The notes beneath the pieces were generated by a model that saw nothing but the letters and a program-made list of their open reading frames with translations, ran no database searches and was not told the DNA's origin. A stretch of 49,210 nucleotides of DNA from contig CAMYLJ010000036.1 of assembly GCA_947259215.1 (NCBI GenBank), positions 34,140 to 83,349 of the forward strand. The letters are read 5' to 3'. The translations under genes were made by a program, and so were the position numbers. This DNA is from an uncultured delta proteobacterium. GTDB taxonomy: Bacteria > Myxococcota_A > UBA9160 > JAFDET01. Of this stretch, positions 17,485 to 25,954 are shown piece by piece (position 1 is the first letter of the stretch; each line of letters begins with the position of its first letter).

Positions 17485-18560
17485 CGCGTGCGATCCAGCA
17501 GCTGCTGCACGGCGCGTCGCACCTGGTTGGCGAGGTAGCGCACGAGCCGGGGGTCCTCGGCGTCCTCGGGCCCGAAGCGCGTGTGGAATTCGAGGGGCTC
17601 GCCGTACGCGATCCGGTAGCGAACCGGGTAGGGCAGCAGGCCCAGGGGACCCAGCCACGGGAAGGTCGGGGTCAGCGGCGCGGCCGGCAGGCGCAGGAGC
17701 CGGGCCAGGGGCCGCACGTCGTACAGGATGGGCGTCTGGTCGTCGCTCCCGGCGATCGCCATCGGTACGATCGGAACTCGCGCGCGCAGGGCCTCTTCCA
17801 CGAACCCCTTGCGGAAGTGCTGGAGCCGGTAGCGCTGGGTCACCGGCTTGCGCGCGCCTTCCATGCCCTCGGGAAAGACCAGCACGAGCTGGTCGTCTTG
17901 CAGCAGGTCGATCAGGTTGCGGCGGGTGCCCACCACCTGGCCCACCCGCGCCAGGAAGACGTTCACCCACGGCAGGCTGCCGCCCCAGCGGTCCACCACC
18001 GTGCGCAGCAGCCGCGGAGGATCGCTGTGGAGCAGCACGTCGAGCACCGCCATGGCGCCGTCGAAGGGGAGCAGGCCGGCGTGGTTCCCTGCGACGACCG
18101 CGCCGCCCCGGCGCGGGAGGTGTTCGTGCCCCTGGGCCTGGACGCGGAACCAGCCCCGGTAGAGCGCCAGGAAGAAGGGCAGCGAGTTGCGCAGGGCGCG
18201 GGGCGACATACCGAAGCGGTCGTAGTCGGAGCCCGTCTCTGCCAGCCCGGCCAGGGCCGAGACCCGCCGCAGCGCGTCTTCATCCACCAGGCGTTCCAGC
18301 CAGCCCCGGGGCTCGGGCGGCTCCAGGTCCGCGAGCGGCGGCGCGCCCCGACGACCCGGGCGCGGCGGCGCGGGGGCGGGGCGCCGCGGCGGCGCCTCGC
18401 GCGCCGGCTGCGGCGTCGGCTCGGGCAGCCGCGCCAGGAAGGGATCCGGCCCGGCGGGCTCGGCGAACGGATCGCCGCCGAGCACGCGGCGTCCGGGGGG
18501 CGGCAGCGGAATCGTCTCGCCCTCGACTCCGTCCAGCAGGATCGGCGGGCGCTCGCTCAT
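17481..18560 (-). CDS. PlsC-like lysophospholipid acyltransferase with proline-rich N-terminus
   Basis: The product has 359 residues. The first 85 or so are Pro/Arg-rich and probably disordered. The acyltransferase domain has [10 protein letters not shown] (residues 158-167), an H-x6-D variant of the usual H-x4-D, then VFPEGMEG and a [13 protein letters not shown] stretch. The spacing resembles the MGAT/DGAT-like branch of the family. It would esterify a lysophospholipid or glycerolipid at the inner membrane. Both ends overlap neighbouring genes by ATGA: the ParA-like gene upstream and the SDR gene downstream. A paralogue is at 26882-27766. Confidence 0.87.
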   Translation of the reverse strand: MSERPPILLDGVEGETIPLPPPGRRVLGGDPFAEPAGPDPFLARLPEPTPQPAREAPPRRPAPAPPRPGRRGAPPLADLEPPEPRGWLERLVDEDALRRVSALAGLAETGSDYDRFGMSPRALRNSLPFFLALYRGWFRVQAQGHEHLPRRGGAVVAGNHAGLLPFDGAMAVLDVLLHSDPPRLLRTVVDRWGGSLPWVNVFLARVGQVVGTRRNLIDLLQDDQLVLVFPEGMEGARKPVTQRYRLQHFRKGFVEEALRARVPIVPMAIAGSDDQTPILYDVRPLARLLRLPAAPLTPTFPWLGPLGLLPYPVRYRIAYGEPLEFHTRFGPEDAEDPRLVRYLANQVRRAVQQLLDRTR

Positions 18561-19426
18561 GCTCCCATCCCCTCGGCCGTGCGGAGCTCCAGCTCTTCCG
18601 CCAGGGCCGCCAACGCGACGGCGCCGCGGTCCTTCGGCGCGTACTCGAAGATGGAGAGGCCCCGCGATTGGGCCTCGTCGATCTTCACGTGGAGGCCCAG
18701 CACGGTGTGGGCGATCTGCTTGGGAAAGCGGTCTTGCAGCCGCTCCAGAATCTCGTGGGCCAGTCGCGTGCGGCGGTAGAAGGTGGGGATCACCATCGCG
18801 ATCCGGAGCTCCCGGTGGCCGTAGCGGCTGCGCACCGTGGCCAGCGTGCGCTCGAGCTCCGCGCAGCCATCGAGGGCCAGGTAGGTGAGCGGCACTGGGA
18901 TGACGACCTCCTCCACCGCCCGCAGGGCGTTCAAGGTGAGCGGCCCGAACGACGGCGGCGCGTCGACCAGCACGAAGTCGTAGTCCGACAGCTCGCGGGC
19001 GCGGTCGAGGCTCGCGCGCAGGCGGCCCGTGGGGTCTGCGGCACCGCCCTCCAGGCCGGGCGCCAGCCCCAGTGCCTTGTTGGCCACCACCAGGTCGAGC
19101 CCCGGGATGCGCGTGCGCAGCCGCGGCAGATCGCCCGGCAGCTCCTCGGGGGACGGCGGGCCGTCGAGCGCCGCGTCGTCCAGCACCTGGTCCAGCAGCA
19201 GGTCCACGGCGGAGCGCTGGGGCGTGCGCACGTCGACGCCGAGTGCCTTGCCGAGCTGCCCCTGGGGATCGAGATCGATGGCCAGGACGCGCCTGCCCCG
19301 CCGCAGGGCCCAGAAGGCCGCGGTGCTGGCGGTCAGGGTGGTCTTCCCACTCCCGCCCTTCTCGTTGATGAACGCGATACGTCGCGGAATGGCGTCCCCC
19401 CCTACGAAACGCCGTTCAACCCACAA
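18557..19426 (-). CDS. ParA/MinD-family ATPase (orphan)
   Basis: The product is about 289 residues. The deviant Walker [11 protein letters not shown] (signature Lys K23, P-loop Lys K28) is followed by [15 protein letters not shown] and [16 protein letters not shown], so dimerisation on ATP is expected. No parB gene or parS site is nearby, so this is not an ordinary plasmid or chromosome partition locus. The stop overlaps the start of the acyltransferase (ATGA). I give the TTG at 19426 as start; it has only a weak Shine-Dalgarno. A shorter start just before the [11 protein letters not shown] stretch, after AGGGGGGG, is possible. Confidence 0.85.
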   Translation of the reverse strand: MWVERRFVGGDAIPRRIAFINEKGGSGKTTLTASTAAFWALRRGRRVLAIDLDPQGQLGKALGVDVRTPQRSAVDLLLDQVLDDAALDGPPSPEELPGDLPRLRTRIPGLDLVVANKALGLAPGLEGGAADPTGRLRASLDRARELSDYDFVLVDAPPSFGPLTLNALRAVEEVVIPVPLTYLALDGCAELERTLATVRSRYGHRELRIAMVIPTFYRRTRLAHEILERLQDRFPKQIAHTVLGLHVKIDEAQSRGLSIFEYAPKDRGAVALAALAEELELRTAEGMGA

Positions 19427-19473
19427 TTACGCCGGCACTCGAACGATGGCAACGCAAAACCGCTGCGCTGCGG

Positions 19474-19512
19474 AAAAAGCGACGAGCGGGGTGAGGGACC
19501 CACCCCGCTCGT
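19474..19512 (-). terminator. Intrinsic terminator of etfBA
   Basis: A perfect 12-bp stem ACGAGCGGGGTG / CACCCCGCTCGT (19482-19493 with 19501-19512) has a 7-nt loop. On the minus strand it is followed by GCTTTTT (19474-19480). It lies 28 bp after the etfA stop. Confidence 0.9.
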
Positions 19513-19539
19513 ACGTGCTTCTTCTGAGGCGTGGAGCGC

Positions 19540-20514
19540 TCAGCCGCCCTTGGCTGCCTTCACGGCGCTGGTCAGCGCCGGAACGATCTCGAACAGGTCG
19601 CCCACGACGCCGACGTCGGCCACCTCGAAGATCGGGGCGTCGGGGTCCTTGTTGATGGCGACGATGAAGTTCGAGGTCTTCATGCCCACCAGGTGCTGGA
19701 TCGCCCCGGAGATGCCGACCGCGATGTAGAGCTTCGGGGACACGACCTGGCCCGAGGAGCCCACCTGGTACTCGTGGGGAAGCCAGCCGGCGTCCACGAC
19801 GGGGCGCGAGGCGCCCATGGCGCCGCCCAGGGCTTCGGCCAGGGGCTGGATCACCTCCGGGAACTTCTCCGGGTCGCCCACGCCGCGGCCGCCGGAGACG
19901 ATGATGTCGGCCTTGGTGAGGTCGACGCCCTTGGACTCCGCCACCTTGGTCTCCACGAACTTGGCGCGCAGGCCGGACAGGTCCACCTTCAGCTCGCTGG
20001 TCTTGCCGTCGCCCGAACCCTCGTAGGCCGAGGTCGCGCCCGGCTGCATCGTGGCCACCACCCGGCCTTCCGACGCCGTCAGGCGGGCGTCGAGCTTGCC
20101 GTTGAAGACCCGGCGCAGGAAGACGAGCCCGCCGCCCTCCGCCTGGATGTCGAAGCAGTCCGACACGAAGGCGGCGTCGAGGCCCGCGGCCACCCGCGGC
20201 GCCACGTCCCAGCCGGTGGGCGTGTTGGACATCAGCACGAGATCGGCGCCGGCGGCCTCCACGGCCGCGCGGATCGCCTTCGTGTAGCCGTCCACGTTGT
20301 AGTTTGCGAGCGCTGCGTCGTCGGCGACGAAGACTTCGCCCCCGCCCTTGGAGGCCAGCGTGCCGGCCAGGTCGGCGACGCCGCTCCCGACCACCAGGCT
20401 CTTGACCTCGCTTCCGTTGGCGTCGGCCAGCTTGCGGGCGAATGCGACCAGCTCGAAGGTCGCCTCGCGCAGCGCGCCCTTCTGGATCTCCGCGACGATG
20501 AGGATGCTGCCCAT
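19540..20514 (-). CDS. etfA: Electron transfer flavoprotein alpha subunit
   Basis: The product has 324 residues. An N-terminal Rossmann-like domain is followed by the FAD-binding C-terminal domain with [51 protein letters not shown] and [14 protein letters not shown], the family signature. With EtfB it carries electrons from acyl-CoA and related dehydrogenases to the membrane quinone pool. It starts 21 bp after etfB and ends at a clear intrinsic terminator. No ETF-quinone oxidoreductase or acyl-CoA dehydrogenase gene is in the window, so partners are encoded elsewhere. Confidence 0.97.
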   Translation of the reverse strand: MGSILIVAEIQKGALREATFELVAFARKLADANGSEVKSLVVGSGVADLAGTLASKGGGEVFVADDAALANYNVDGYTKAIRAAVEAAGADLVLMSNTPTGWDVAPRVAAGLDAAFVSDCFDIQAEGGGLVFLRRVFNGKLDARLTASEGRVVATMQPGATSAYEGSGDGKTSELKVDLSGLRAKFVETKVAESKGVDLTKADIIVSGGRGVGDPEKFPEVIQPLAEALGGAMGASRPVVDAGWLPHEYQVGSSGQVVSPKLYIAVGISGAIQHLVGMKTSNFIVAINKDPDAPIFEVADVGVVGDLFEIVPALTSAVKAAKGG

Positions 20515-20535
20515 CGGTACTGCTCCCTCGGGCCC

Positions 20536-21318
20536 CTAGAGGAGGCCCAGCTCCTTGACCTTGTTCATCAGGCTGCCCACCACGTCGTCGGTGGAGCCCT
20601 CCAGCAGCTCGGCACCCTCGCCCTTCGGGGGCTGGTAGACCTTCTCCATGCGCACCTTGGCGGCGCCCGCACCCACCTGGTCGCCCACCCCGAGGTCGGC
20701 CGCCGTCTTCACGTCGATCGGCTTCTTCTTGGCGGCCATGATGCCCTTCAGGGACGCGTAGCGGACCTGGTTGAGACCGGTCTGCACCGCCAGCAGGCAG
20801 GGCTTGGGCAGCTCCACCACCTCCATGGCGCCGCCCTCGAGCTCGCGCTCGACGGTGAGGCTGCCGTTGGCGCCGTCCACCTTCAGCACCGACGTGGCCG
20901 AGGGCATGTCGCAGAGCTCGGCGATCATCGGCGGTACGGCGGAGAAGTTCCCGTCGTCGCTCATCAGGCCGGTGACCACGAGGTCCGGGCTCTCCGCCTT
21001 CACGATCGCCGCCAGCACCTTGGCGATGCCGAGGGCGTCGGAGCCCTCGACGGCGGAGTCGTTCACGTGCACCGCCCGGTCGGCGCCCATGCCGAGCGCC
21101 GTGCGCAGGGCCTGGGTCACGCGGTCCGGGCCGATCGAGACCACCACCACCTCCGCCTCGCCCGCGTCCTTGATGCGCAGCGCTTCTTCGAGAGCGTAGG
21201 TGTCGTAGCTGTTGATCTCGAACTTGAGGTTGTCTTCCTGGATCCAGGTGCCGTCCCCGTTGATGTCCAGGCGGGCATCGGAATGAGGAACCTGCTTGAG
21301 GCACACCACGATCTTCAT
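20536..21318 (-). CDS. etfB: Electron transfer flavoprotein beta subunit
   Basis: The product has 260 residues. It opens with MKIVVCLKQVPHSDA and shows NSYDTYALEEALRIKDAG and the C-terminal EtfB signature region VRYASLKGIMAAKKKPI. It binds AMP and forms the heterodimer with EtfA. The ATG at 21318 has GGAG upstream and begins the conserved first strand; an upstream in-frame ATG at 21432 would add a Pro-rich leader unlike the family. The 256-bp gap to the divergent cupredoxin-like gene should hold its promoter; I do not see a convincing -35/-10 pair on this strand. Confidence 0.97.
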   Translation of the reverse strand: MKIVVCLKQVPHSDARLDINGDGTWIQEDNLKFEINSYDTYALEEALRIKDAGEAEVVVVSIGPDRVTQALRTALGMGADRAVHVNDSAVEGSDALGIAKVLAAIVKAESPDLVVTGLMSDDGNFSAVPPMIAELCDMPSATSVLKVDGANGSLTVERELEGGAMEVVELPKPCLLAVQTGLNQVRYASLKGIMAAKKKPIDVKTAADLGVGDQVGAGAAKVRMEKVYQPPKGEGAELLEGSTDDVVGSLMNKVKELGLL

Positions 21319-21537
21319 GGGGGTCTTCTCCGCCTCCGGAATTGGAAGGCCCCGAGGCGGACACCCCGGGGACCTTGAAAGCGCGCCAACGGTAATGGAC
21401 GGGGGGGCGCCTCGCAACCGCGGCCAGCGCAAAAGTGACTCGGATTCAGGGCGTTAGCCCGATCTGGAGGAAATCGGGGGGGAGTCGAATCCCCTCGGAC
21501 GGCCTGCGTCAAAAGAGTGCTAACCCATTGAAGGGTC

Positions 21538-21546
21538 TGGTATAAC
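21538..21546 (+). promoter_or_regulatory. Extended -10 promoter of the cupredoxin-like gene
   Basis: TGGTATAAC (21538-21546) matches the extended -10 form TGnTATAAT. It lies 28 bp before the ATG, with a poor -35 (TGCTAA at 21518). The rest of the gap to etfB holds a small CCCGAT/ATCGGG hairpin near 21458-21478 and nothing else that I recognise. Confidence 0.55.
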
Positions 21547-21574
21547 TGCCCAAACCGCACATTCGGAGGGACCC

Positions 21575-22132
21575 ATGGCCCGTTTCACCCCGTTCCGTCA
21601 CCTCGGTCTCGCGGCTGCGATCGTCGGGCTGGCCCTCGCAGTCGCCCCGGGCTCGCGCGCCGAGGAGGCGGAGGACGCCCGGCCGACGGAGCTGCCCTAC
21701 GACACGCCGGAGGAGTTCCCGCAGCTGGACCCCTCGTACCGGATGACCTCGCACAAGATCGTGCTGATCCTGGACCACGCGCTGAATCCGCGCTTCGTGC
21801 AGCTCGCGCCCGGGGATCTGGTGGCGTGGATCAGCTACGCCAAGCAGCCCTCGCTCGTCGTGTTCGAGCGCGAGACCGCCAAGAAGATGGTCTGCCACAG
21901 CCTCGTGAACTTCAAGATCCAGGACGACGAGATCCGCTCGGCGCCCATCCACGCCGGCGAGTTCGCGAGCTTCTGTCAGCTCAAGCCCGGCCGCTACACC
22001 TACAAGGTGCGGCGACCCGACGCCGGCCAGATCCGCGCCTCGTCGGCGAAGCAGCTCGATGGCACGATCTGCGTGTACCCGGAGTCGGGGCCGGCCCCGG
22101 CCGAGTGCCCGGAGCGCAAGAAGAAGGGGTAG
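21575..22132 (+). CDS. Secreted cupredoxin-like protein
   Basis: The product has 185 residues with a signal peptide ending near GSRA (residue 29). The body resembles a cupredoxin beta-barrel: NPRFVQLAPGDLVAWIS and GEFASFCQLKPGRYTYKV. C134 sits where the copper Cys would be, but the His before it and the His after the GRYTY strand are missing. A type-1 copper site is therefore doubtful. C107 and C134 could form a disulfide. GGAGGG precedes the ATG. The gene is monocistronic and ends 4 bp before repeat copy 2. Confidence 0.7.
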   Translation: MARFTPFRHLGLAAAIVGLALAVAPGSRAEEAEDARPTELPYDTPEEFPQLDPSYRMTSHKIVLILDHALNPRFVQLAPGDLVAWISYAKQPSLVVFERETAKKMVCHSLVNFKIQDDEIRSAPIHAGEFASFCQLKPGRYTYKVRRPDAGQIRASSAKQLDGTICVYPESGPAPAECPERKKKG

Positions 22133-22135
22133 TCG

Positions 22136-22255
22136 CGCGGGGCGGGGGCGGCGTGGCTGCGCTCCTTCGGTTCGCGCGCGTCGGCCTCTCGAGGGCACGC
22201 CGGGTCCGTCGGCGCGCTCACAGGCGTCGCTCCGCCACGCCGCCCCCGCCCCGCG
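22136..22255 (+). repeat. Dispersed structured repeat, module A, copy 2
   Basis: Perfect 22-bp arms (22136-22157 with 22234-22255) flank a 76-nt loop. The element sits between the 3' ends of the convergent cupredoxin-like and MBL genes, starting 4 bp after the stop codon of the former. Only a trace of module B (GTCTGACCGGGATC near 22285) follows. It could work as a terminator for both genes, but there is no T-tract. Confidence 0.85.
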
Positions 22256-22332
22256 GTCGTGGTAGAGCACGCAGAGGCTCCGAGGTCTGACCGGGATCGC
22301 GGCGTCAGGCCCGGAGTCCCCCAGCGGGCCGC

Positions 22333-23040
22333 TCAGCCCAGGCCGAGAAAGCCCAGGAACGTTTCGAGCCCGGACACCCGCAGGTAGGGGTTGGTGCGCT
22401 TCTGCTCGCCGAGGGTCGACTCGGGCTCGCTCGCGTAGAGGTGGCCCGGGTAGAGCAGGGTCTCGTCCGGCAGCTTCTTCAGCACCCCGTGCAGACTGTG
22501 GTAGAGGGCCTCGGGGTCGCCGCCGGGCAGATCCACGCGCCCGCAGCTTCCGAGGAAGAGGGTGTCGCCGGAGACGAGGCGTCCGGGCGCCCCGGACTCC
22601 TCGACCAGGAAGCACTGGGAGCCCGGCGTGTGGCCCGGCGTGTGGAGCAGGCGCACCCGCAGGCGATCTCCCAGGGCCACGACGTCGCCGCCGGCGTGGC
22701 GCACCAGGTCCGACTCGGACACGCCGGTCACCCGCTTCAGTCCCTCGGCCTCGTGCTCGTTCACGTGGACGGGCACGGGGCGGCGGGCCAGCAGGCGGTC
22801 GAGCCCCTCGATGGCGTGGCCGAAGATCTCGCCGCCCACGTGGTCCTGGTGGTAGTGGGTCACGAGGGCTCCCACCACGGTCACGCCGTCGGCCTCGCAG
22901 GCGTCGAGGAGCGCGTCGACGCTCCAGGCGGGGTCCACCAGCAGCGCCTCGCGGGTCTCCCGGCTCCCCACCACGTAGGCGAAGTTCGCCATCTCCCCGA
23001 CGGACTCCTGGCGGAAGTAGAGGTCGCTTGTGGCCGTCAC
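22333..23040 (-). CDS. MBL-fold metallo-hydrolase (glyoxalase II / persulfide dioxygenase-like)
   Basis: The product has 235 residues. The metal-binding motif THYHQDHVGG, the HTPGHTPGSQ stretch, SGDTLFLGSCGRVDLPGG and a late YPGHLY give a full metallo-beta-lactamase metal site. The compact size and the GRVDLPGG stretch recall ETHE1 and glyoxalase II enzymes. The substrate is not certain. The GTG start overlaps the lipase stop as GTGA, so the gene is the last of a five-gene minus-strand run. Its 3' end faces repeat copy 2. Confidence 0.88.
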   Translation of the reverse strand: MTATSDLYFRQESVGEMANFAYVVGSRETREALLVDPAWSVDALLDACEADGVTVVGALVTHYHQDHVGGEIFGHAIEGLDRLLARRPVPVHVNEHEAEGLKRVTGVSESDLVRHAGGDVVALGDRLRVRLLHTPGHTPGSQCFLVEESGAPGRLVSGDTLFLGSCGRVDLPGGDPEALYHSLHGVLKKLPDETLLYPGHLYASEPESTLGEQKRTNPYLRVSGLETFLGFLGLG

Positions 23041-24281
23041 CGTCCGTCGTCTCCGGGTGCGTCGGGATCCGGATCGGGAAGCGGCGACGGCAGCAAGGGC
23101 GCGCGCGACCAGGCCTCGCTGAAGAGCCGCAGCCCTGCCGCCAGCACGCGGGAGCCGAGCGGCCCCAGGCCGGCGCGGCTCAAGATCTCGCGGGCGAAGC
23201 CCCCCGTCTGCCCGGCCAGGTGGCGTCCCAACGCCGAGCGCTCCTCCGGGTAGTCGAGCCCCAGCAGCTCGAAGTAGGCGAGGGTGTGCTGATAGAGCAC
23301 CTGGGCGGTGAGGTTCAGCAGGGGCGGCGCCCAGGACCAGACCAGCTCCCGCTTCACGTTTCCGTCCAGCAGCACCGGGCTGGGATCGAGCTGGCGGTAC
23401 TGGATCCCGTTGGTCCACGCGATGGCGACGTCGGCCGCTGTGTCCCAGAGCGGGTCGCGCTGGATCTCTGGCGTGTAGACGGCCTTCATGGCGGCGAGGT
23501 CGTCCACGTTCCAGGCGAGGGTCGCCACGTCGAGCGGGTTGGCGATCCGGTGCAGACGATCGCCGAAGCGGCCGTCAACGTAGGCGGCGAAGTCGTCGTT
23601 GCCCGGCGTGGGCCCCGCGTAGGCGTACACGGACATCAGCGCGCGACCGTGCTGGTCCCACTCCTTCTGAGTGTCCAGCAGCCAGAGCGCCAGGGTCGGC
23701 GAGAGGGCGCCGCCCAGGCTGTGACCGCTCACCGTCACCTCGACGGGGTCGCCCTCCACGGCGAATCGCTCGCTGAGGAAGTCGACGAGGGTCGTGTTCT
23801 CCCCCGGGATTCCACTGGGCGGCACCATGCCCTGGAGCGCGAGCAGGCCCTTCAGGGTGCCCTTGGAGAGAGCCACGCTCTCGGGAGCGTCGCCGTGGCC
23901 CCAGGCGCGGGTCTCGCTGACCTGGAAGTCCTCGACGAACCAGGCGTAGGCGGAGAAGGGGTTGGTGCCGGCGATGGCGACGAAGAGCTCGCCGGTCTCC
24001 TCGTGCTCCGCGACGAACAGGGTGTTGGCGGCCACGGCGCCCGGCACGACCTGGAAGACGCCGGGTCCCCAGACCAGCGTCCAGGGCCCGATCAGCGGTC
24101 GGAAGAAGTCGAGGCCGGCCGTGACCAGCGCGCAGGCCTTCTCGCTGACGTCGGGCCCCGCAAGCGGGACTCCGAGGTAGGGCAGGAAGGCCATGACCAG
24201 GTTGCGCCGGGTCGGATGGCAGACACCGAGCCTCTCTCCCATCTCGCGCAGTTGCGGATTGAACTCGACCGAGGACGTCAC
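23037..24281 (-). CDS. Class 3 lipase-like protein
   Basis: The product has 414 residues with the nucleophile elbow GHSLGG (S188) and a preceding LFVAIAGTNP oxyanion region, as in class 3 lipases. YAYAGPTPGNDDF and the later HRIANPLDVATL fit the downstream Asp/His part of the triad. No signal peptide is visible. The GTG at 24281 is supported by AGGAGG with 7-nt spacing. It follows the Rieske gene by 76 bp and overlaps the MBL gene by GTGA. The substrate is probably an acylglycerol or other ester. Confidence 0.85.
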   Translation of the reverse strand: MTSSVEFNPQLREMGERLGVCHPTRRNLVMAFLPYLGVPLAGPDVSEKACALVTAGLDFFRPLIGPWTLVWGPGVFQVVPGAVAANTLFVAEHEETGELFVAIAGTNPFSAYAWFVEDFQVSETRAWGHGDAPESVALSKGTLKGLLALQGMVPPSGIPGENTTLVDFLSERFAVEGDPVEVTVSGHSLGGALSPTLALWLLDTQKEWDQHGRALMSVYAYAGPTPGNDDFAAYVDGRFGDRLHRIANPLDVATLAWNVDDLAAMKAVYTPEIQRDPLWDTAADVAIAWTNGIQYRQLDPSPVLLDGNVKRELVWSWAPPLLNLTAQVLYQHTLAYFELLGLDYPEERSALGRHLAGQTGGFAREILSRAGLGPLGSRVLAAGLRLFSEAWSRAPLLPSPLPDPDPDAPGDDGR

Positions 24282-24357
24282 GGCTGCGCCTCCTGTTGCG
24301 GGAAGTGGCGGACTATGCCGAATCTCCTCACTGCCCGCCGTCATCCGCGCGACGCCC

Positions 24358-24672
24358 TCACTCCCCGCCGAGCCGCACCCCCACCACGCCGTCGCGCACC
24401 TCCACCGGGTAGCTCCGCAGGTGGCACGACGGGTCTTCGTCGCAGCGACCGCTGGCGACGTCGAAGGTGTAGGCGTGGACGGGACACAGCAGGAGGCCGT
24501 CGTCGACGCTGCCGTCGCCGAGGACGGCGCCGGCGTGGGGACAGATCCCGTCGAGGGCGAACAAGACGTCGCCGGTCCTGCCCACCGCGAGGCGCACACC
24601 CGCCACCCGGGCGGGGCGGACGCTCTCGGGCGCGAAGTCGGCCACGGGTCCGATCGCGCGCCAGTCGCTCAG
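24358..24672 (-). CDS. Rieske [2Fe-2S] ferredoxin-like protein
   Basis: The product is about 104 residues. The Rieske ligands are C44 and H46 (CPHAG) and C63 and H66 (CPVHAYTFD), as in NirD-like and dioxygenase-ferredoxin small proteins. It would carry electrons in the cytoplasm. No ATG, GTG or TTG exists in frame near the conserved N-terminus. The best start is a CTG at 24672 that overlaps the stop of the Yip1 gene as CTGA, so coupled translation from a non-standard start is likely. Its redox partner is unknown. Confidence 0.8.
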   Translation of the reverse strand: MSDWRAIGPVADFAPESVRPARVAGVRLAVGRTGDVLFALDGICPHAGAVLGDGSVDDGLLLCPVHAYTFDVASGRCDEDPSCHLRSYPVEVRDGVVGVRLGGE

Positions 24673-25154
24673 AAGACGATCCCCACCCCGAGGCGGGCGA
24701 GCGCCAGGCCCACCAACACGACGCCGGCCGCCGGCAGGGCCTCCGCCCGCGACACGGCGCGCAGCGCGACCGTGCCGGCGGCGGCCGTGGCGAGCCACTG
24801 CGCCAGGGCCACGAGCCCGCCCAGTAGCGGGAGTCCCGCGAACAGGCCCAGGGCGAAGGGCGCCGCGGCGAAGCCGAGGGCGCGGAACTGGGGAGCCAGG
24901 CCCGCGTCGAGACCCAGGCTGCGTGCGCCCGCATGGACCGCCGCCAGCCACAGGCCCCACCCCAGGCTGTGGGCGGCGAAGCCGAGCAGGATGCCGTCGA
25001 GCCCGCCGCCGCGTCCCGTCGCGGCCAGGAATGCGGCGGCCAGCACCACCACCAGCGCCGCCCCGGTGGCGCCCTCGTCGCGCCCCACCTCCTGGAAGAC
25101 CTCGGGCTCCAGCCGGGCCACCCGCGGCAACCGGTCCAGGACGGCGTCGGACAC
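24669..25154 (-). CDS. Yip1-family integral membrane protein
   Basis: The product has 161 residues. A short soluble N-terminus with RLEPEVFQEVGRDEGATGAA is followed by four to five hydrophobic segments, the layout of bacterial YIP1 (DUF1282-like) proteins. The function of these small membrane proteins is not known. It starts 3 bp after the hydrolase gene and overlaps the Rieske gene by four bases, inside a compact minus-strand operon. Confidence 0.78.
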   Translation of the reverse strand: MSDAVLDRLPRVARLEPEVFQEVGRDEGATGAALVVVLAAAFLAATGRGGGLDGILLGFAAHSLGWGLWLAAVHAGARSLGLDAGLAPQFRALGFAAAPFALGLFAGLPLLGGLVALAQWLATAAAGTVALRAVSRAEALPAAGVVLVGLALARLGVGIVF

Positions 25155-25157
25155 GGG

Positions 25158-25874
25158 CTAGGTCCCGAGCACCTTGGCGACCCAGGCCTCCATGGTGGCG
25201 AGCACCTCGGCCACCACCTCCTCCTGGCTGCGCCCGGACTTCTTCAGCACCTTGAACTGGTGATCCGCCTCGGCCACCACGTGCAGGGAGGTCGGCGCGC
25301 CGACCCTCGCCAGGGTGCGGCGCAGGGTCTCGAGGTCGCAGTAGCGGTCACGGGTGCCGCAGCAGAAGAGCATGGGCGAGATGATCCGGTAGAGGTGGTC
25401 CGCTTCCACCTTCTCGGGCTTGTCCGCGGGGTGCAGGGGGTGGCCGAGGAAGAAGAGGCCTTCCACCCGCAGGCGGGCCGTGGCCATCTGGGCGGCCACC
25501 TTGCCCCCGAGGCCCTTGCCGCCCAGAAAGAGATGGGCCGGCGCGGCGGTCGGGTCGCGTCCCAGCAGCGAGACGGCCTCGGCGAAGGCCCGCTCCAGCA
25601 CCGCGTCCTTGTCCGGGCGGCGCTTGCCCGCCTGGGCGAAGGGGAAGTTGAAGCGCAGGGAGAGGAAGCCGTGCTCGGTCAGGCTTCGCTGCAGGCCCTC
25701 GATCACGGGGTCCGTCATGTCCCCGGATCGGTCGTGGGCCAGCACGACCCCCACCCGCGACCCGGTGGGCCACCACTCGGGGATTCCGAGGACCCCGGGG
25801 ACCGACTTCAGGCCGCAGAGATCCGCCGGCAGGGGGATCTCGACGTCCTCGTAGCGGGATGCGGGCTCGACCAA
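25158..25874 (-). CDS. Alpha/beta hydrolase-like protein (KANL3/Tex30 type) lacking the nucleophile Ser
   Basis: The product has 238 residues. The fold elements are clear: VGVVLAHDRSGDM, LSLRFNFPFAQAGKRRPD, and the elbow LFLGGKGLGGKVAAQ. Later LFCCGTRDRYCDLETL and VVAEADHQFKV supply the acid and His positions. In the elbow the usual Ser is Gly (G121; codon GGC, one base from AGC), so normal esterase chemistry looks lost. It may be a binding or scaffold protein. It is the first gene of the minus-strand run; TATAAA on that strand at 25900-25895 could be its -10. Confidence 0.8.
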   Translation of the reverse strand: MVEPASRYEDVEIPLPADLCGLKSVPGVLGIPEWWPTGSRVGVVLAHDRSGDMTDPVIEGLQRSLTEHGFLSLRFNFPFAQAGKRRPDKDAVLERAFAEAVSLLGRDPTAAPAHLFLGGKGLGGKVAAQMATARLRVEGLFFLGHPLHPADKPEKVEADHLYRIISPMLFCCGTRDRYCDLETLRRTLARVGAPTSLHVVAEADHQFKVLKKSGRSQEEVVAEVLATMEAWVAKVLGT

Positions 25875-25954
25875 GGCTCCCTCCGGGGCGGCCCTTTATA
25901 GCACGGCCCCGTCGTGCCGATGCTACCCTCAGGGGCTAAGCCCTCGGAGAATCG

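Noticed and set aside
18557-19426. Chromosome or plasmid partition locus
   Set aside because: There is no parB, no parS-like 16-bp palindrome and no replication gene near the ParA-like ATPase.
21470-21500. tRNA-like T-arm (GGGGGGAGTCGAATCCCC)
   Set aside because: The stem does not pair correctly around the loop, and no D-arm, anticodon arm or acceptor stem can be placed around it.
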